NCBI GenBank assembly: GCA_001045525.1
Contig: LDWW01000010.1
Coordinates: forward strand, 1-64,000
Direction of reading: 5' to 3'
Origin: Chitinispirillum alkaliphilum
GTDB lineage: Bacteria > Fibrobacterota > Chitinivibrionia > Chitinivibrionales > Chitinispirillaceae
DNA length: 64,000 nucleotides
Below, piece by piece: positions 1-9,406 of this stretch. A program made the translations under genes and the position numbers. Numbering within the stretch: position 1 is the first letter of the stretch; every line of letters starts with the position of its first letter. The notes below the pieces were generated by a model. That model was not told where the DNA came from, made no database searches, and saw only the letters and a program-made list of their open reading frames with translations.

Positions 1-841
1 TGTAAATAATCCAGCCGGTCAGGCGGGGTTTGGGTTCGCCATGATAATGGTCCTGTATGCCTTTGGGGGATGGAGCGAATCCGCTTTTATCGCGGCTGAG
101 ATGCGTGATCCAAAAAGAAGCATCCCAAAGGCATTGATCGCAAGTCTTGGTATTATAACCCTGGTCTATCTTGTAACCAATCTTGCATATCTCTTCGGAT
201 TGGGGTTTGAGGAATTGAGAACATCTTCTGCTCCGGCTGCGGCTGTGATGGGTACCGTATTGGGGAACTGGGGGGCAACATTTATAAGCCTCATTGTTAT
301 TATCTCAGTGCTTGGATCTATAAATGGAACAATCCTAACTGGCTCACGGGTATATGCCGCAATGGGGAAGGATCATAGGATATTCTCTGCTATGGGTAGA
401 TGGTCAGAAAAGCTTGCAACTCCGGTCTGGGCATTTTTCTTTCAGGGTTGTATAACAATTATAATGATCTTTGCCGTTGGGACAGAAACCGGGCAGAATG
501 GGTTAGATCGGTTGCTGGGAGTTATTGGGTTCGAATCACTTCCGTGGAGTAGTTATGGAGGGGGGGGTGGGACTTTGGTGGCCGGAACTGCACCTGTTTT
601 TTGGTCATTTATGCTTCTGACTGGAATCTCTCTGTTTTCTTTGCGGTGGCGCGACAGAAATATAAAAAGAGTCTTTTCTGTTCCCCTTTATCCTGTGCTG
701 CCACTGATTTTTTGTGTTACATCCGTTTATATGCTTTACTGCAGTATTACTTACGCAAAGGGGTTGATTCTCTTTGGTGTGATCCTTATGACTCTTGGAG
801 TGCCGTTTTATTGGTTAGGGTGTACGCCACAAAAAAGATAA
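1..841 (+). CDS. APC-family amino-acid/polyamine permease, C-terminal part (5' end outside window)
   Basis: The reading frame is open from base 2 to the TAA at 839-841, so the start lies upstream of the window. The first in-frame ATG at 41 is internal. The visible part begins in a segment rich in G, F, W and S followed by an EMRDPKRSIPKAL loop, which is typical of APC-superfamily transporters (amino acid or polyamine uptake or exchange in the inner membrane). At least six hydrophobic segments follow. A run of eight G bases at 560-567 encodes a Gly5 loop (SYGGGGG) between two membrane segments, which is unusual for the family. Substrate cannot be told. The family call is fairly sure; the membership of a subfamily is not. 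Confidence 0.8.
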   Translation, partial: VNNPAGQAGFGFAMIMVLYAFGGWSESAFIAAEMRDPKRSIPKALIASLGIITLVYLVTNLAYLFGLGFEELRTSSAPAAAVMGTVLGNWGATFISLIVIISVLGSINGTILTGSRVYAAMGKDHRIFSAMGRWSEKLATPVWAFFFQGCITIIMIFAVGTETGQNGLDRLLGVIGFESLPWSSYGGGGGTLVAGTAPVFWSFMLLTGISLFSLRWRDRNIKRVFSVPLYPVLPLIFCVTSVYMLYCSITYAKGLILFGVILMTLGVPFYWLGCTPQKR

Positions 842-892
842 ACATGAGTGGCTTACAGTCCTTTTTATCAACATAATTGAAAGGTTGTCTAA

Positions 893-1465
893 ATGGTTAC
901 AAAAAAATGTTCTGGTGTGTTGTTTTTTATGCTTCTCTTGGTTCAGTTCACTGTTTATGCGGAAAGAAAGCCTGCACGTACACCTGATATACATTTTGTT
1001 CCCACACCGCATGAAGTGGTTGAAGTTATGCTGCGATTGGCAGATGTAAAAGAAGATGATGTCGTGTATGACCTTGGGTGCGGGGATGGAAGGATTGTGA
1101 TTGCTGCTGCAAAAAAGGCTGGCTGCAGGGCTTATGGCTTCGATATCGATCCAAGGATGGTGGATAAGTCTATTGAGAATGTTAAAGCAAACAATCTGGA
1201 AAATCTGGTTACAATCAAGGAAAAAGACATTTTCGACCTTGATCTCAGCGAGGCATCTGTGGTCACATTGTACCTGTTACCCGACCTTAATGTCAGGCTG
1301 ATTCCACAGCTTGAAAAACTTGCCCCCGGCTCAAGAATCGTTTCACATGATTTCAATATGGCTGGCGTTGAGCCTGATGTCACCGCGAGTGTAAGACGGG
1401 AAAATGGCGGGTACAGCAGAGTATATCTCTGGACAACACCTCTGAGAAAAACAGGAAATCAATAA
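893..1465 (+). CDS. exported-looking class I SAM-dependent methyltransferase
   Basis: 190 aa. Residues 1-23 look like a cleavable signal peptide or membrane anchor (positive start, hydrophobic core, VYA-E). A Rossmann methyltransferase follows: glycine-rich SAM motif DLGCGDG at 60-66, an acidic residue ending strand 2 in GFDID (Asp84), and a motif-IV-like VVTLYLLPD segment. Substrate unknown. The ATG at 893 lies about 50 bases after the permease stop. The next gene downstream is a decayed pcm, another methyltransferase that also seems to have had a hydrophobic N-terminus, so the pair may once have acted on the same compartment. An exported SAM enzyme is odd because SAM is cytoplasmic; the hydrophobic segment may instead be an anchor. 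Confidence 0.8.
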   Translation: MVTKKCSGVLFFMLLLVQFTVYAERKPARTPDIHFVPTPHEVVEVMLRLADVKEDDVVYDLGCGDGRIVIAAAKKAGCRAYGFDIDPRMVDKSIENVKANNLENLVTIKEKDIFDLDLSEASVVTLYLLPDLNVRLIPQLEKLAPGSRIVSHDFNMAGVEPDVTASVRRENGGYSRVYLWTTPLRKTGNQ

Positions 1466-1509
1466 CCGGACAGTTCATAGGTAATTGTCTGAAATAAAGG
1501 AGAATCGAC

Positions 1510-2177
1510 ATGAGAAAAATATGTTTTTGTCAAAACTGTCCCCGCAACTCCGGTTCTCCTTTACATTCCTGCTTTTTTTCCCTTTACGCTACACTTTTGC
1601 TTATCTGTTCAGGTTATCTGTGCCAATACATTCTCTTCCCAACGCACAAGCGTACGGTGCAGTAGCAGATCCTCTACAGAGGGATCGATAACCCCCGATC
1701 TGCTCGGGGCTATGAAATATGTGGAGCGGCATAAATTCGTCCCCGACAACTAAAAGAAAAAGCGTATGGTGATTTCCTCTCCCAATAGGCGAGGGACAAA
1801 CATATCACAACCCTTCATTGTAGCTTGAGGACCCGGGTAATCGATTTTCAACCGGAAATGAAAGTCCTTGAAATCGGTACTGTTCAGGACATCTGGCTGC
1901 TGTGATTGCAGAGCTTGGTTATGAAAATGTTTATGTTAAAATTGGTGATGGGTACAGAGGGTGGAGTGAGCATGCTCCCTTCGATGCGTTGATTGTAACT
2001 TGTGCACCAACTCACACCTCCCCCCCAGCTATTGATTGATAAGCTTGCGGATGGAGGAAGAATGATATTCCGGTTGGTCGGGATGGTACTTAGGTCCTTA
2101 TGACAAAAATCAATGATGAACTGCGTCTGGATGCAATTTTTTCTGTCCGGTTTGTGCATATGGTAAAACCGGGATAA
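1510..2177 (+). pseudogene. pcm: decayed protein-L-isoaspartate O-methyltransferase (pcm)
   Basis: Pcm signatures are spread over all three forward frames. Around 1690-1752 the frame reads ITPDLLGAMKYVERHKFVPD. AYGDF then lies in another frame, LPIGEGQT and ISQPFIVA follow in shifted frames near 1775-1828, MKVLEIGT near 1859-1880, AAVIAEL then GYENVYVKIGDGYRGWSEH near 1896-1976, FDALIVTCAP to about 2010, LADGGRM near 2045-2065, and FVHMVKPG then TAA at 2175-2177. At least five frameshifts, in-frame stops and a deletion of the stretch between AIAEL and GYENV (which normally carries motif II) rule out a working enzyme. The 5' limit is uncertain; the ATG at 1510 precedes a hydrophobic stretch that may be a relic signal sequence. 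Confidence 0.85.
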
Positions 2178-2199
2178 CCATTTGGAATGGGTAATGCTA

Positions 2200-2235
2200 A
2201 AACAGGGATAGAATCCATAGATTCTCCCCCTGTTT
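2200..2235. terminator. long hairpin between convergent genes
   Basis: AAACAGGG at 2200-2207 pairs with CCCTGTTT at 2228-2235, and AGAATC at 2210-2215 pairs with GATTCT at 2220-2225 around a CATA loop. It sits between the end of the pcm remnant (+) and the end of the GH65 fusion gene (-), where a shared terminator is expected. No clear T-tract follows on either strand, so termination is inferred from position and stem strength. Confidence 0.5.
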
Positions 2236-2255
2236 GGTTGTATGATGAAAATGTG

Positions 2256-5200
2256 TCACAAAGCAGTGCTATGGTCTGTGGCGAAAATGCGGTCTGATTC
2301 CTGGTATTCGATTTCAAGGGTATCGCTGCCTTCAAGCTCATATGATGTCCCATTGACAACTATATATAAGGGAACTTTATTGCTTTTGAGCTGCGTAACC
2401 TCAATTTTGTTTTTACTGATAGTAAAAGCTAACCAGTGGTCTTTGTGAAGAAGTTTAAAGCTGATAAAATCCCAAATTTCAGGCATCCTTGGCGAAACTT
2501 CTATATGATCCTTGAATCTGCTTATACCGGCAAAACTCTTGATGACCATATCGATGGTGCCACCCATAACTCCTGTATGAATACCCTCCCTGGTTGTTCC
2601 GCCTTGAGTATCGTTGATATCGCTTTTTAAAGCTGACTGGAACCAGGTCCACTTGTCTTCCTTGTGTGCATTGCAGTACTTGAGCACTGCAGAGTGAACA
2701 ACGTGGCTAAGGGTGGAGCCATGACTTGTTCTATTTACATAGTATTCATAGTTCTTCTCCAGAAACGATATCTCGTCATCAATCGTATAACCCATCAATG
2801 AGAGAATTTTGCAAACCTGACCTGGAGACAGCAGGTAAAACAGCATAAGCACATCAGCTTGTTTTGCAACTTTGTACTTATCCGGAGAATCATTTTCAGA
2901 TTTCAGAATCCGATCCATCCGGTGGATATCGTCGTACTTTTCTTTGTACGAATCCCAGTCGAGCTCCTTGAGATTCATATACCCTTCAAACTGTTCTATA
3001 ATACCATCAGAGGTAATACTAACATTTAATTTGTTAATGAGATGTTCCCACTCTTTAGATTCTTTCATCTCAAAGCCGATTTTCTTGCTGAGACTTTTCA
3101 GTACGTCTGCTGGAAGGTGTTCTGTCATTTCAATTGTCTTGTGAGTTAACCAGCTTACAAGTATGTTGGTGTAGGCATTGTCTTTGAGGCCGGGAGAATC
3201 GGAGCCTGGATACGCTTCATGGAACTCATCAGGACCCATAACTCCGGTTATTGAATATCTGCCTGTTTTCTTGTCGGGTTTGGCCATGCTTGCCCACATT
3301 CTGGCGATCTCAATCATCATTTCAGCACCGTATTTGTATAGAAAATCCATGTCATAGGTGCAGTAATAGTATTCCCAGATGTTATAGGCTATGGCAAGAG
3401 ATACATGTCGTTGATTTCTGCTAAGGTCAGGATCCCACTTGTCGGAAACTGGATTATAATGCACCTCCTGAGTTTCCTCATGTCCGGTGTCTGCGGTTTG
3501 CCAGGGGTACATTGCACCGCGGTATCCGTTTTTCTCTGCATTTTGTCGTGCCTGATCGAGATGTCTGTATCTGTACATGAGAAGTGATCTGGTGACTTCC
3601 GGCGAGTGCTGGTTGTAGAATGGGAATATGTAAAGTTCATCCCAGAATACATGTCCCCGGTAGGCTTCACCGGAAAGGCCTCTTGCCGGCATACCTGCAT
3701 CGATAAACTTGTTGTGCTCTGATGCTGTAGAAAACAGATGGTAGATATGTAATCTAAGTGCTTTTTGAGAAAACCTGTCATTTTTTACGACTATATCACC
3801 TTTATCCCAGAGTGAAGCCCATTTTTTGATATGATTTGTTTTGAGCTTCTCATAATCCGGCATCGCGGCAATTGACTCTAACGATTTCTGTTCCGGTTTT
3901 TCTGTGTCCTGGTCCAAAGAGGTATATATGGTTATCAGTTTGTTTAATCTGTACTCCTTACCCTCTTTAGCTGTAAACATGAAATCCTGACCAATGAACT
4001 CTTCTTCTGATGCTGTATTTTTTCTAAGCTCACAATCTCCCTCAAAGTCGTGCTTTGCTCTGGTGTATATACTGACTCCGGAAGCGGTGGTCTTGGTATG
4101 AAGATAGAGTGTGTCGTTCTGAATCTCATTTGTAATTGTAGTCAGGTGCTTGGATTTTAAACTCCTGTATCTGGGTACACCATCGTTTATTACTGTGCCG
4201 TCCAGAGAAGAGCGCAATACAATGGATGAACTGTAGTTAAGGGGTGTGATTTTGTATTTGAGAGCTCCGCAATGGGGGTTATCCATAGAGGCAAACTGAG
4301 AAATTTCCAGTTTGGTTTCTCTGTTGCCGAAATCTTTGAAAATCATGGATCTCTTAACTATTGCTTTTTTGATGTTAAGCTCATGATGATAGTAAACGAT
4401 TTCTTCTTCCATGGGATTGAAAAAATCCCCATCTCCGATTTTCATCTCTATGAGCAACCAGTTGGGGCAGTTTACAAAATCGTTGTTGTAAACGGGGCGC
4501 CCGTGCATTGGGGTTGGAATATTGTTGTAAACACCGGCAATGTAAGTGCCGGGATAGTGAATGTCTCTTATCTCTTTGGTTCCTGGAAAGCAACCCCTTG
4601 TTCCGTAATACCCGTTGGCTGTAGTGGTAAGAGTTTCACGAAGGTTTTCATCTGCAGGATCGAAACCGTAGTAGGACAATTTCCAACTGTCCTGTTCGAT
4701 CCCTGACTTGAACCATTCTTTGATTTCTTTAAGAGTTATCTGACTAAGATCTTCAACTACTATATCTGCACCGTTTTGAAGAAGATTTTCCTTATCCTTG
4801 GCCCCATGCCTTGCAACTCCAAGAACCAACGCAAAATTCCCGTTTTTACCCGATTGAACTCCGGATATTGCATCCTCAACCATCATACATTCGTTGTGGT
4901 CAACTCCCATGTTTTTGGCTGCCTGAAGGAAAATATCCGGATGGGGTTTGCCTTTCAGCTTAAGCTCAAGAGATACATTGCCGTCAACAACGGTTTCGAA
5001 TAAATCGATTAATCCGGTTACCTCAAGAATGTATCTACAGTTTTTGCTCGATGAAGCAATGCCCGTTTTTATACCCGCTTTTCTCAGTTCTTTGACAAGC
5101 TCAATGGTGCTGTTGAAAATATCGGCACCGTTGCTGCTTATAAGATTTCTGAACACATTATTCTTTTTTGTTGCTAAACCGTGTGCGGTGGTTTTCTCTG

Positions 5201-5468
5201 GCCCATCGCCTGGAGAGCCAAGAGGCATTTCTATGTCACGTGAAGCAAGAAAGGAGCATATTCCCTGAAGCCGCGGTTTGCCATCGACATATACCAAATA
5301 ATCATCTTCTAAAGTAAAGGGAACGAATTCGGTTCCGTTTTTTTCAGAAAGCTCCTGCAGGTAATCATCAAATATCTTCTTCCAGGCATAAGAATGGGTT
5401 TTCGCTGTGTTGGTTACCACTCCATCCAGATCAAATATCGCACCTTTGAGTTCAAACATGTGTATCAT
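2256..5468 (-). CDS. bifunctional HAD beta-phosphoglucomutase / GH65 glycoside phosphorylase
   Basis: 1070 aa, a fusion of two enzymes that act in series. Residues 5-245 are a HAD-fold beta-phosphoglucomutase: motif I FDLDG (Asp13, Asp15), motif II GIASSS (137-141), Lys174 in GKPHPD, acidic motif IV VEDAISG (197-203). Residues about 260-1060 are a GH65 phosphorylase (maltose, trehalose or kojibiose phosphorylase family) with ARGLSGEAYRGHVFWDE and the catalytic GPDEFHE motif, Glu748 being the likely general acid. GH65 inverting phosphorolysis gives beta-glucose 1-phosphate, which the N-terminal domain would convert to glucose 6-phosphate. Disaccharide specificity cannot be read. The start overlaps the upstream gene by ATGA (5465-5468); a second ATG at 5459 is possible. 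Confidence 0.9.
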   Translation of the reverse strand: MIHMFELKGAIFDLDGVVTNTAKTHSYAWKKIFDDYLQELSEKNGTEFVPFTLEDDYLVYVDGKPRLQGICSFLASRDIEMPLGSPGDGPEKTTAHGLATKKNNVFRNLISSNGADIFNSTIELVKELRKAGIKTGIASSSKNCRYILEVTGLIDLFETVVDGNVSLELKLKGKPHPDIFLQAAKNMGVDHNECMMVEDAISGVQSGKNGNFALVLGVARHGAKDKENLLQNGADIVVEDLSQITLKEIKEWFKSGIEQDSWKLSYYGFDPADENLRETLTTTANGYYGTRGCFPGTKEIRDIHYPGTYIAGVYNNIPTPMHGRPVYNNDFVNCPNWLLIEMKIGDGDFFNPMEEEIVYYHHELNIKKAIVKRSMIFKDFGNRETKLEISQFASMDNPHCGALKYKITPLNYSSSIVLRSSLDGTVINDGVPRYRSLKSKHLTTITNEIQNDTLYLHTKTTASGVSIYTRAKHDFEGDCELRKNTASEEEFIGQDFMFTAKEGKEYRLNKLITIYTSLDQDTEKPEQKSLESIAAMPDYEKLKTNHIKKWASLWDKGDIVVKNDRFSQKALRLHIYHLFSTASEHNKFIDAGMPARGLSGEAYRGHVFWDELYIFPFYNQHSPEVTRSLLMYRYRHLDQARQNAEKNGYRGAMYPWQTADTGHEETQEVHYNPVSDKWDPDLSRNQRHVSLAIAYNIWEYYYCTYDMDFLYKYGAEMMIEIARMWASMAKPDKKTGRYSITGVMGPDEFHEAYPGSDSPGLKDNAYTNILVSWLTHKTIEMTEHLPADVLKSLSKKIGFEMKESKEWEHLINKLNVSITSDGIIEQFEGYMNLKELDWDSYKEKYDDIHRMDRILKSENDSPDKYKVAKQADVLMLFYLLSPGQVCKILSLMGYTIDDEISFLEKNYEYYVNRTSHGSTLSHVVHSAVLKYCNAHKEDKWTWFQSALKSDINDTQGGTTREGIHTGVMGGTIDMVIKSFAGISRFKDHIEVSPRMPEIWDFISFKLLHKDHWLAFTISKNKIEVTQLKSNKVPLYIVVNGTSYELEGSDTLEIEYQESDRIFATDHSTAL

Positions 5469-6655
5469 CCTTTGCTGAATTTGTCTAGAATAGTAATTAA
5501 TACATCGGGAGAGCTGACAGTTATACTGTTACTGCAAAGAGACTCGAGTGTATCTGTGAGATTTCTATCTTCAGTAACAAATATTGCACGAGTCTGATTG
5601 TTTTTTTTCATGGCAGCTTCCACCATGGGTAAATCTGATCGGGTATCACCACATATCAGAGGTGTCCCCTTCTCAAGATTGAGAGGGATTTCTTTGTCCA
5701 GATAACTTACACCGTCTCCCTTGTCGTAATCTTTTGCACTTGTGCCCTCGACTTCGATTGTCAGAATAATCTCTATATCCTTACCGGTATCTTCAATCCT
5801 GAATATATTGCCACTGGGATCCAGTTTACTGATAATTTCCTGTACCTTTTTTAGTAAAGTAAGAGATTTTTCGTTGTCAACAGATGAGTAGATGTCCTGT
5901 CTTGCAAGTGTGGTCTGTCCGAATTTTGGTTGAAATCCGGAGCCGATATAGCTGAAGATTTCGTACCCTTCGGTACTCACAAGTTTATTGAGTTCTGCGT
6001 TGAGCTTATCTAAAGCACTTTGTTTATCACTTTCAATGGGAAATGAGAGCCGTTCACCTTTTTTGGTGAGGTACTCTCTACCTTTTGAGCCTGCGTAGGT
6101 GAAAAGCCCTTCAGGGTTGACGCTTATGTCGACAATACCAACATCATCCAGCGGGGCTGCGGTGAGAATTACACTCTCTGCCGTTCTATGGGAAAATCTG
6201 GAGATAAAAACTGAATTGTAAACTGATTGTATTGATGAAAGATAACGTCCGCAGTAATTGTTTACGGTTCCGTCTCTGTCTGTAATAAAAGTCCTTACGT
6301 TACGGCCTTTCAGAAATTCAAGACCGTTTTCAACCTGACTTGTAAAATTGTGATGACAATCGCTTAAATATTCATAAAGAGCTCCTTCGCCCTTTTCGAT
6401 AAAAAGAATATCTCTCTTGAGCTCCTCTGTTTCATAGCCAAGATCAGTGGAGATTTTCCTGGAATTAACGGTTAACATCCTTTTTCCGTTCTCTTCAGGA
6501 ATGGAATCGAGTTTATAATAGGCAGCCTTGAGTGTATCAAGATTTTCCTGCCGGGGCTCTGAAGCTGACAGTATGTTCCTGGTGAGATGACGCCGGGCAG
6601 GTAGAGTACTTTGAATTATGCTGTAGAATTCATGTAGACTGATTGTTTTTGTCAT
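5465..6655 (-). CDS. HAD-superfamily phosphatase, possibly sugar-phosphate (trehalose-6-P-like)
   Basis: 396 aa. A helical N-terminal part of about 115 residues precedes a HAD domain: motif I TDRDGT (nucleophile Asp126, Asp128), and motif IV CGDTRSD (Asp337, Asp341) near the C-terminus. The large insertion between them fits a cap of the type seen in sucrose-phosphate and trehalose-phosphate phosphatases. Its TGA overlaps the ATG of the GH65 fusion, so the two are co-translated and probably share a disaccharide route, for example dephosphorylating a sugar phosphate whose free disaccharide the GH65 enzyme then splits. That link is inference. The exact substrate is not recognisable. Confidence 0.7.
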   Translation of the reverse strand: MTKTISLHEFYSIIQSTLPARRHLTRNILSASEPRQENLDTLKAAYYKLDSIPEENGKRMLTVNSRKISTDLGYETEELKRDILFIEKGEGALYEYLSDCHHNFTSQVENGLEFLKGRNVRTFITDRDGTVNNYCGRYLSSIQSVYNSVFISRFSHRTAESVILTAAPLDDVGIVDISVNPEGLFTYAGSKGREYLTKKGERLSFPIESDKQSALDKLNAELNKLVSTEGYEIFSYIGSGFQPKFGQTTLARQDIYSSVDNEKSLTLLKKVQEIISKLDPSGNIFRIEDTGKDIEIILTIEVEGTSAKDYDKGDGVSYLDKEIPLNLEKGTPLICGDTRSDLPMVEAAMKKNNQTRAIFVTEDRNLTDTLESLCSNSITVSSPDVLITILDKFSKG

Positions 6656-7336
6656 AGCAACTCTTTTGATAAAATGAGATTAAATTGACAAAAAGCTTTG
6701 TTTCTAATATTATACCATAAATGTACGTAAATGAAAACAAAAATATTCACACCTGTTTGACAGAGTGCGCATTGATGCGGGGCTTTTAGTTAAATATAGC
6801 AACATTACAAAACCATTGTCAAATATAGGCCAAAGTGCAGGGGTGCAAGTAAAAAGAAGTGTGAAATTCATATGCAAAACTTAACACTGTTGGTGTTGAC
6901 AAAGGTCACAAAGGTATTTTTGACAAGTTGTAATTTTGTAGATCGCCCGACGTTAAAAAAACACTTCCTTTTAGCCGAGTACTGTACAGGGATTTTTGTC
7001 TTCACAAAAAACCCCTGGAGCTTTGGACTCCGGTGGCTCCCTGAGTGGCATGGGATTTCCATGATTAAAAAACCCACACGTTTCAGCTGTTCCAGTTCCG
7101 GACTCCGGAATTTGAAATATCGTTAGGAATAAGAGAAATTATATTAAATTTTTTAAAGAATAAAACTAACAATTACTGTTCATATATGGATAGAACTGGT
7201 TTATCGAAGTATGCAAATATCAGTATACCTTGATGATTACGGGGATTTATGATATTTTCAGAGGAATTATTCGAAGCATTCGATATTAGCTAATCACTTC
7301 CTTACACAATACTGAATATACCTTCCGGGATATGAT
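6656..7336. other. long intergenic region between divergent genes
   Basis: 681 bases separate the HAD/GH65 operon (-) and the Rrf2 gene (+), so both promoters should lie here. TTGACA occurs at 6896-6901 and again shortly after, without a convincing -10 box. GGACTCCGG occurs twice (near 7025 and 7100), the second as two abutting TCCGGA palindromes separated by C. The symmetric element TCGAA-gca-TTCGA lies about 60 bases before the Rrf2 start and could be an operator. Open frames here have no protein-like features. Confidence 0.4.
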
Positions 7337-7774
7337 ATGAAACTATCTACCAAGTGTCGCTACGGGATGCGTGCTATACTAAACGTAGCAGAGAGTTATG
7401 GATCAGCATCTTCATGTAAGAGGAAAGATATTGCAGAGAGTGAAAACATTTCTGATTCTTATCTTGAGAACATTCTGATTATTCTCAAAACCGGGGGCTT
7501 GATTAAAACCATACGAGGGGCCAAAGGTGGATATCAGCTTAGCAGGGCACCATGGGAGATTTCCCTTCTTGAGATAGTGCACTCTCTTGAGGGCCCGCTG
7601 GATCTTGTGGATTGTGTCGGTTCCCCAATCTCCTGCGAGAGACAGCCAGACTGTGTAACGCATCTCTTATGGAAAGATTTATCTGAATCATGGCAGATGA
7701 TTTTAAAGAAAAGAACTCTTCAGGATCTTCTTGATCTCAAAAATCAGGGCAAAAGAATAGATTTCGTGATCTGA
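7337..7774 (+). CDS. Rrf2-family transcription regulator (IscR-like)
   Basis: 145 aa. N-terminal winged helix-turn-helix with the family start MKLSTKCRYGMRAIL, recognition region KDIAESENISDSYLENIL, and wing GAKGGYQL (61-68). Three cysteines Cys93, Cys100 and Cys106 have nearly the spacing of the Fe-S ligands of IscR-type members, followed by the usual THLLW helix, so an iron-sulfur or redox sensor is likely. It stands alone, with its own upstream region, before malQ. Its targets are not visible here; the suf-type genes near the right end are a plausible but untested candidate. The family call is sure, the cofactor is inferred. Confidence 0.9.
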   Translation: MKLSTKCRYGMRAILNVAESYGSASSCKRKDIAESENISDSYLENILIILKTGGLIKTIRGAKGGYQLSRAPWEISLLEIVHSLEGPLDLVDCVGSPISCERQPDCVTHLLWKDLSESWQMILKKRTLQDLLDLKNQGKRIDFVI

Positions 7775-7854
7775 TACCTGCTTAGGTGATCAGATAAAAA
7801 AAAGTTTCGTACTAAATAGTCAAAAATTACTCTTTCTGAATAAGGAAATTTTTT

Positions 7855-9339
7855 ATGAGAGCATCAGGCATCTTTCTTCACCCCACCAGTTTACCTTCTC
7901 GTTATGGAATCGGAGATATGGGTGAAAATGCCATGGGGTGGATTGATCTTCTTGCTTCAAGACAGCAAACTTACTGGCAGGTGTGTCCCCTCGGGCCGAC
8001 AGGGTATGGAGATTCCCCCTACCAGACACTTTGTTCATTTGCAGGTAATACTCTGCTCATTTCTCCCGATGAACTCCTCAGCCAAGGCCTGCTCAAGGCA
8101 GAAGAAGTTGAAGCATTTCCCCATCTTTCGGACAATGCTGTTGATTATGGCAATGTAATAACAGAAAAAGAAAAACTTTTTTTACGTGCATTCAGCAGGT
8201 TTACTGGTAATGAAGATTTTCAGGCTTTCTGTAAACAGCAAAACTGGTGGCTTCATGACTATGCTTTGTTCAGGGTAATAAAGGAGAGTCAATCAGGCAA
8301 ACCATGGTGGTTATGGGAAAAGAAGTATAAATTGCGGCAGAAAGCTGCTATCAGGGATATTGAGCAAACATTCGGCTCTCAATTATTGTATCATAAATTT
8401 CTCCAGTATGTTTTCCACTCTCAGTGGGATAAGTTGCGGGAGTATGCGGGGAGCAAAAAAATTCGCATCATCGGTGATTTGCCCTATTATACCGCCTATG
8501 ACAGCAGCGATACCTGGGCAGAGCCGAAGTTTTTTGAGTTCGATAAATCAGGTAAACCTATCAGAGTCGCTGGTGTGCCACCTGATTATTTCAGTGAAAC
8601 CGGTCAGCTGTGGGGGAATCCCCTGTATCGCTGGGATGTGATGAAAAAGGATAATTATTCCTGGTGGGTGAGACGGTTGAGAAAAACTCTGGAGATGGTT
8701 GATCTGATTCGACTCGATCATTTCAGGGCGTTTGAGTCATACTGGGCTGTTCCTGCAGATCATGATTCTGCAATCAATGGGGTCTGGGAAAAGGGGCCGG
8801 GATTTGATTTCTTCCGCTCTGTTAAAAAACAGCTTGGTGAACTTCCGCTTATAGCTGAAGATCTGGGGGTTATTACCCCTCAGGTACTCGAGTTAAGAGA
8901 GCAGGTTAATGCTCCCGGGATGAAAATCCTTCAGTTTGCATTCGATGGTAAACCAGATAACCCCTATCTGCCTTATAATATACCAAAGGATAGTGTCACT
9001 TATACCGGAACACATGATAATGATACATCCCTGGGCTGGTTTAATATGCTCTCTCACGACGAGAAGAGTAGAGTGTGCAGATTCCTTGGGTGTACTGAAG
9101 AGGGCTTTCTCAGAAGTTTCATAAGGTGTGCATTTGCTTCCAAATCCGACATCTGCATCGTTCCTTTTCAGGATATCCTTGAACTGGACTCTTCTCACCG
9201 GATGAATACACCGGGAACATTTGGTGGGAACTGGAGCTGGAGATTCACCCCCGATATGGTATGTGACCATAAGCTAAATGCTTTAGAGGAGCATACGGTG
9301 ACTTTTGGCAGGACTCTTGAGTCTGGAGTTATGATCTGA
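7855..9339 (+). CDS. malQ: 4-alpha-glucanotransferase (amylomaltase, GH77)
   Basis: 494 aa, the usual length of bacterial MalQ. It moves alpha-1,4-glucan segments between acceptors in the cytoplasm, in glycogen or maltodextrin turnover. GH77 signatures are intact: N-terminal SGIFLHPTSLPSRYGIGD, nucleophile Asp288 in RLDHFRAFESYW, acid/base Glu335 in IAEDLG, and Asp388 in GTHDNDT. The ATG follows a weak AAGGAA about ten bases upstream. Together with the nearby GH65 phosphorylase it suggests storage or salvage of alpha-glucans. The gap to the preceding Rrf2 gene is 80 bases. Confidence 0.96.
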   Translation: MRASGIFLHPTSLPSRYGIGDMGENAMGWIDLLASRQQTYWQVCPLGPTGYGDSPYQTLCSFAGNTLLISPDELLSQGLLKAEEVEAFPHLSDNAVDYGNVITEKEKLFLRAFSRFTGNEDFQAFCKQQNWWLHDYALFRVIKESQSGKPWWLWEKKYKLRQKAAIRDIEQTFGSQLLYHKFLQYVFHSQWDKLREYAGSKKIRIIGDLPYYTAYDSSDTWAEPKFFEFDKSGKPIRVAGVPPDYFSETGQLWGNPLYRWDVMKKDNYSWWVRRLRKTLEMVDLIRLDHFRAFESYWAVPADHDSAINGVWEKGPGFDFFRSVKKQLGELPLIAEDLGVITPQVLELREQVNAPGMKILQFAFDGKPDNPYLPYNIPKDSVTYTGTHDNDTSLGWFNMLSHDEKSRVCRFLGCTEEGFLRSFIRCAFASKSDICIVPFQDILELDSSHRMNTPGTFGGNWSWRFTPDMVCDHKLNALEEHTVTFGRTLESGVMI

Positions 9340-9406
9340 TAAGAAAAATCAAGAACTGGTTATCTGGCCGCTGTTCTTTGGCGTGAGAATTGCTTAAGTA
9401 GCATCC

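Noticed and set aside
6872-7126. 84-codon open frame upstream of the Rrf2 gene
   Set aside because: No protein-like pattern, overlaps repeated GGACTCCGG elements and the expected promoter region.
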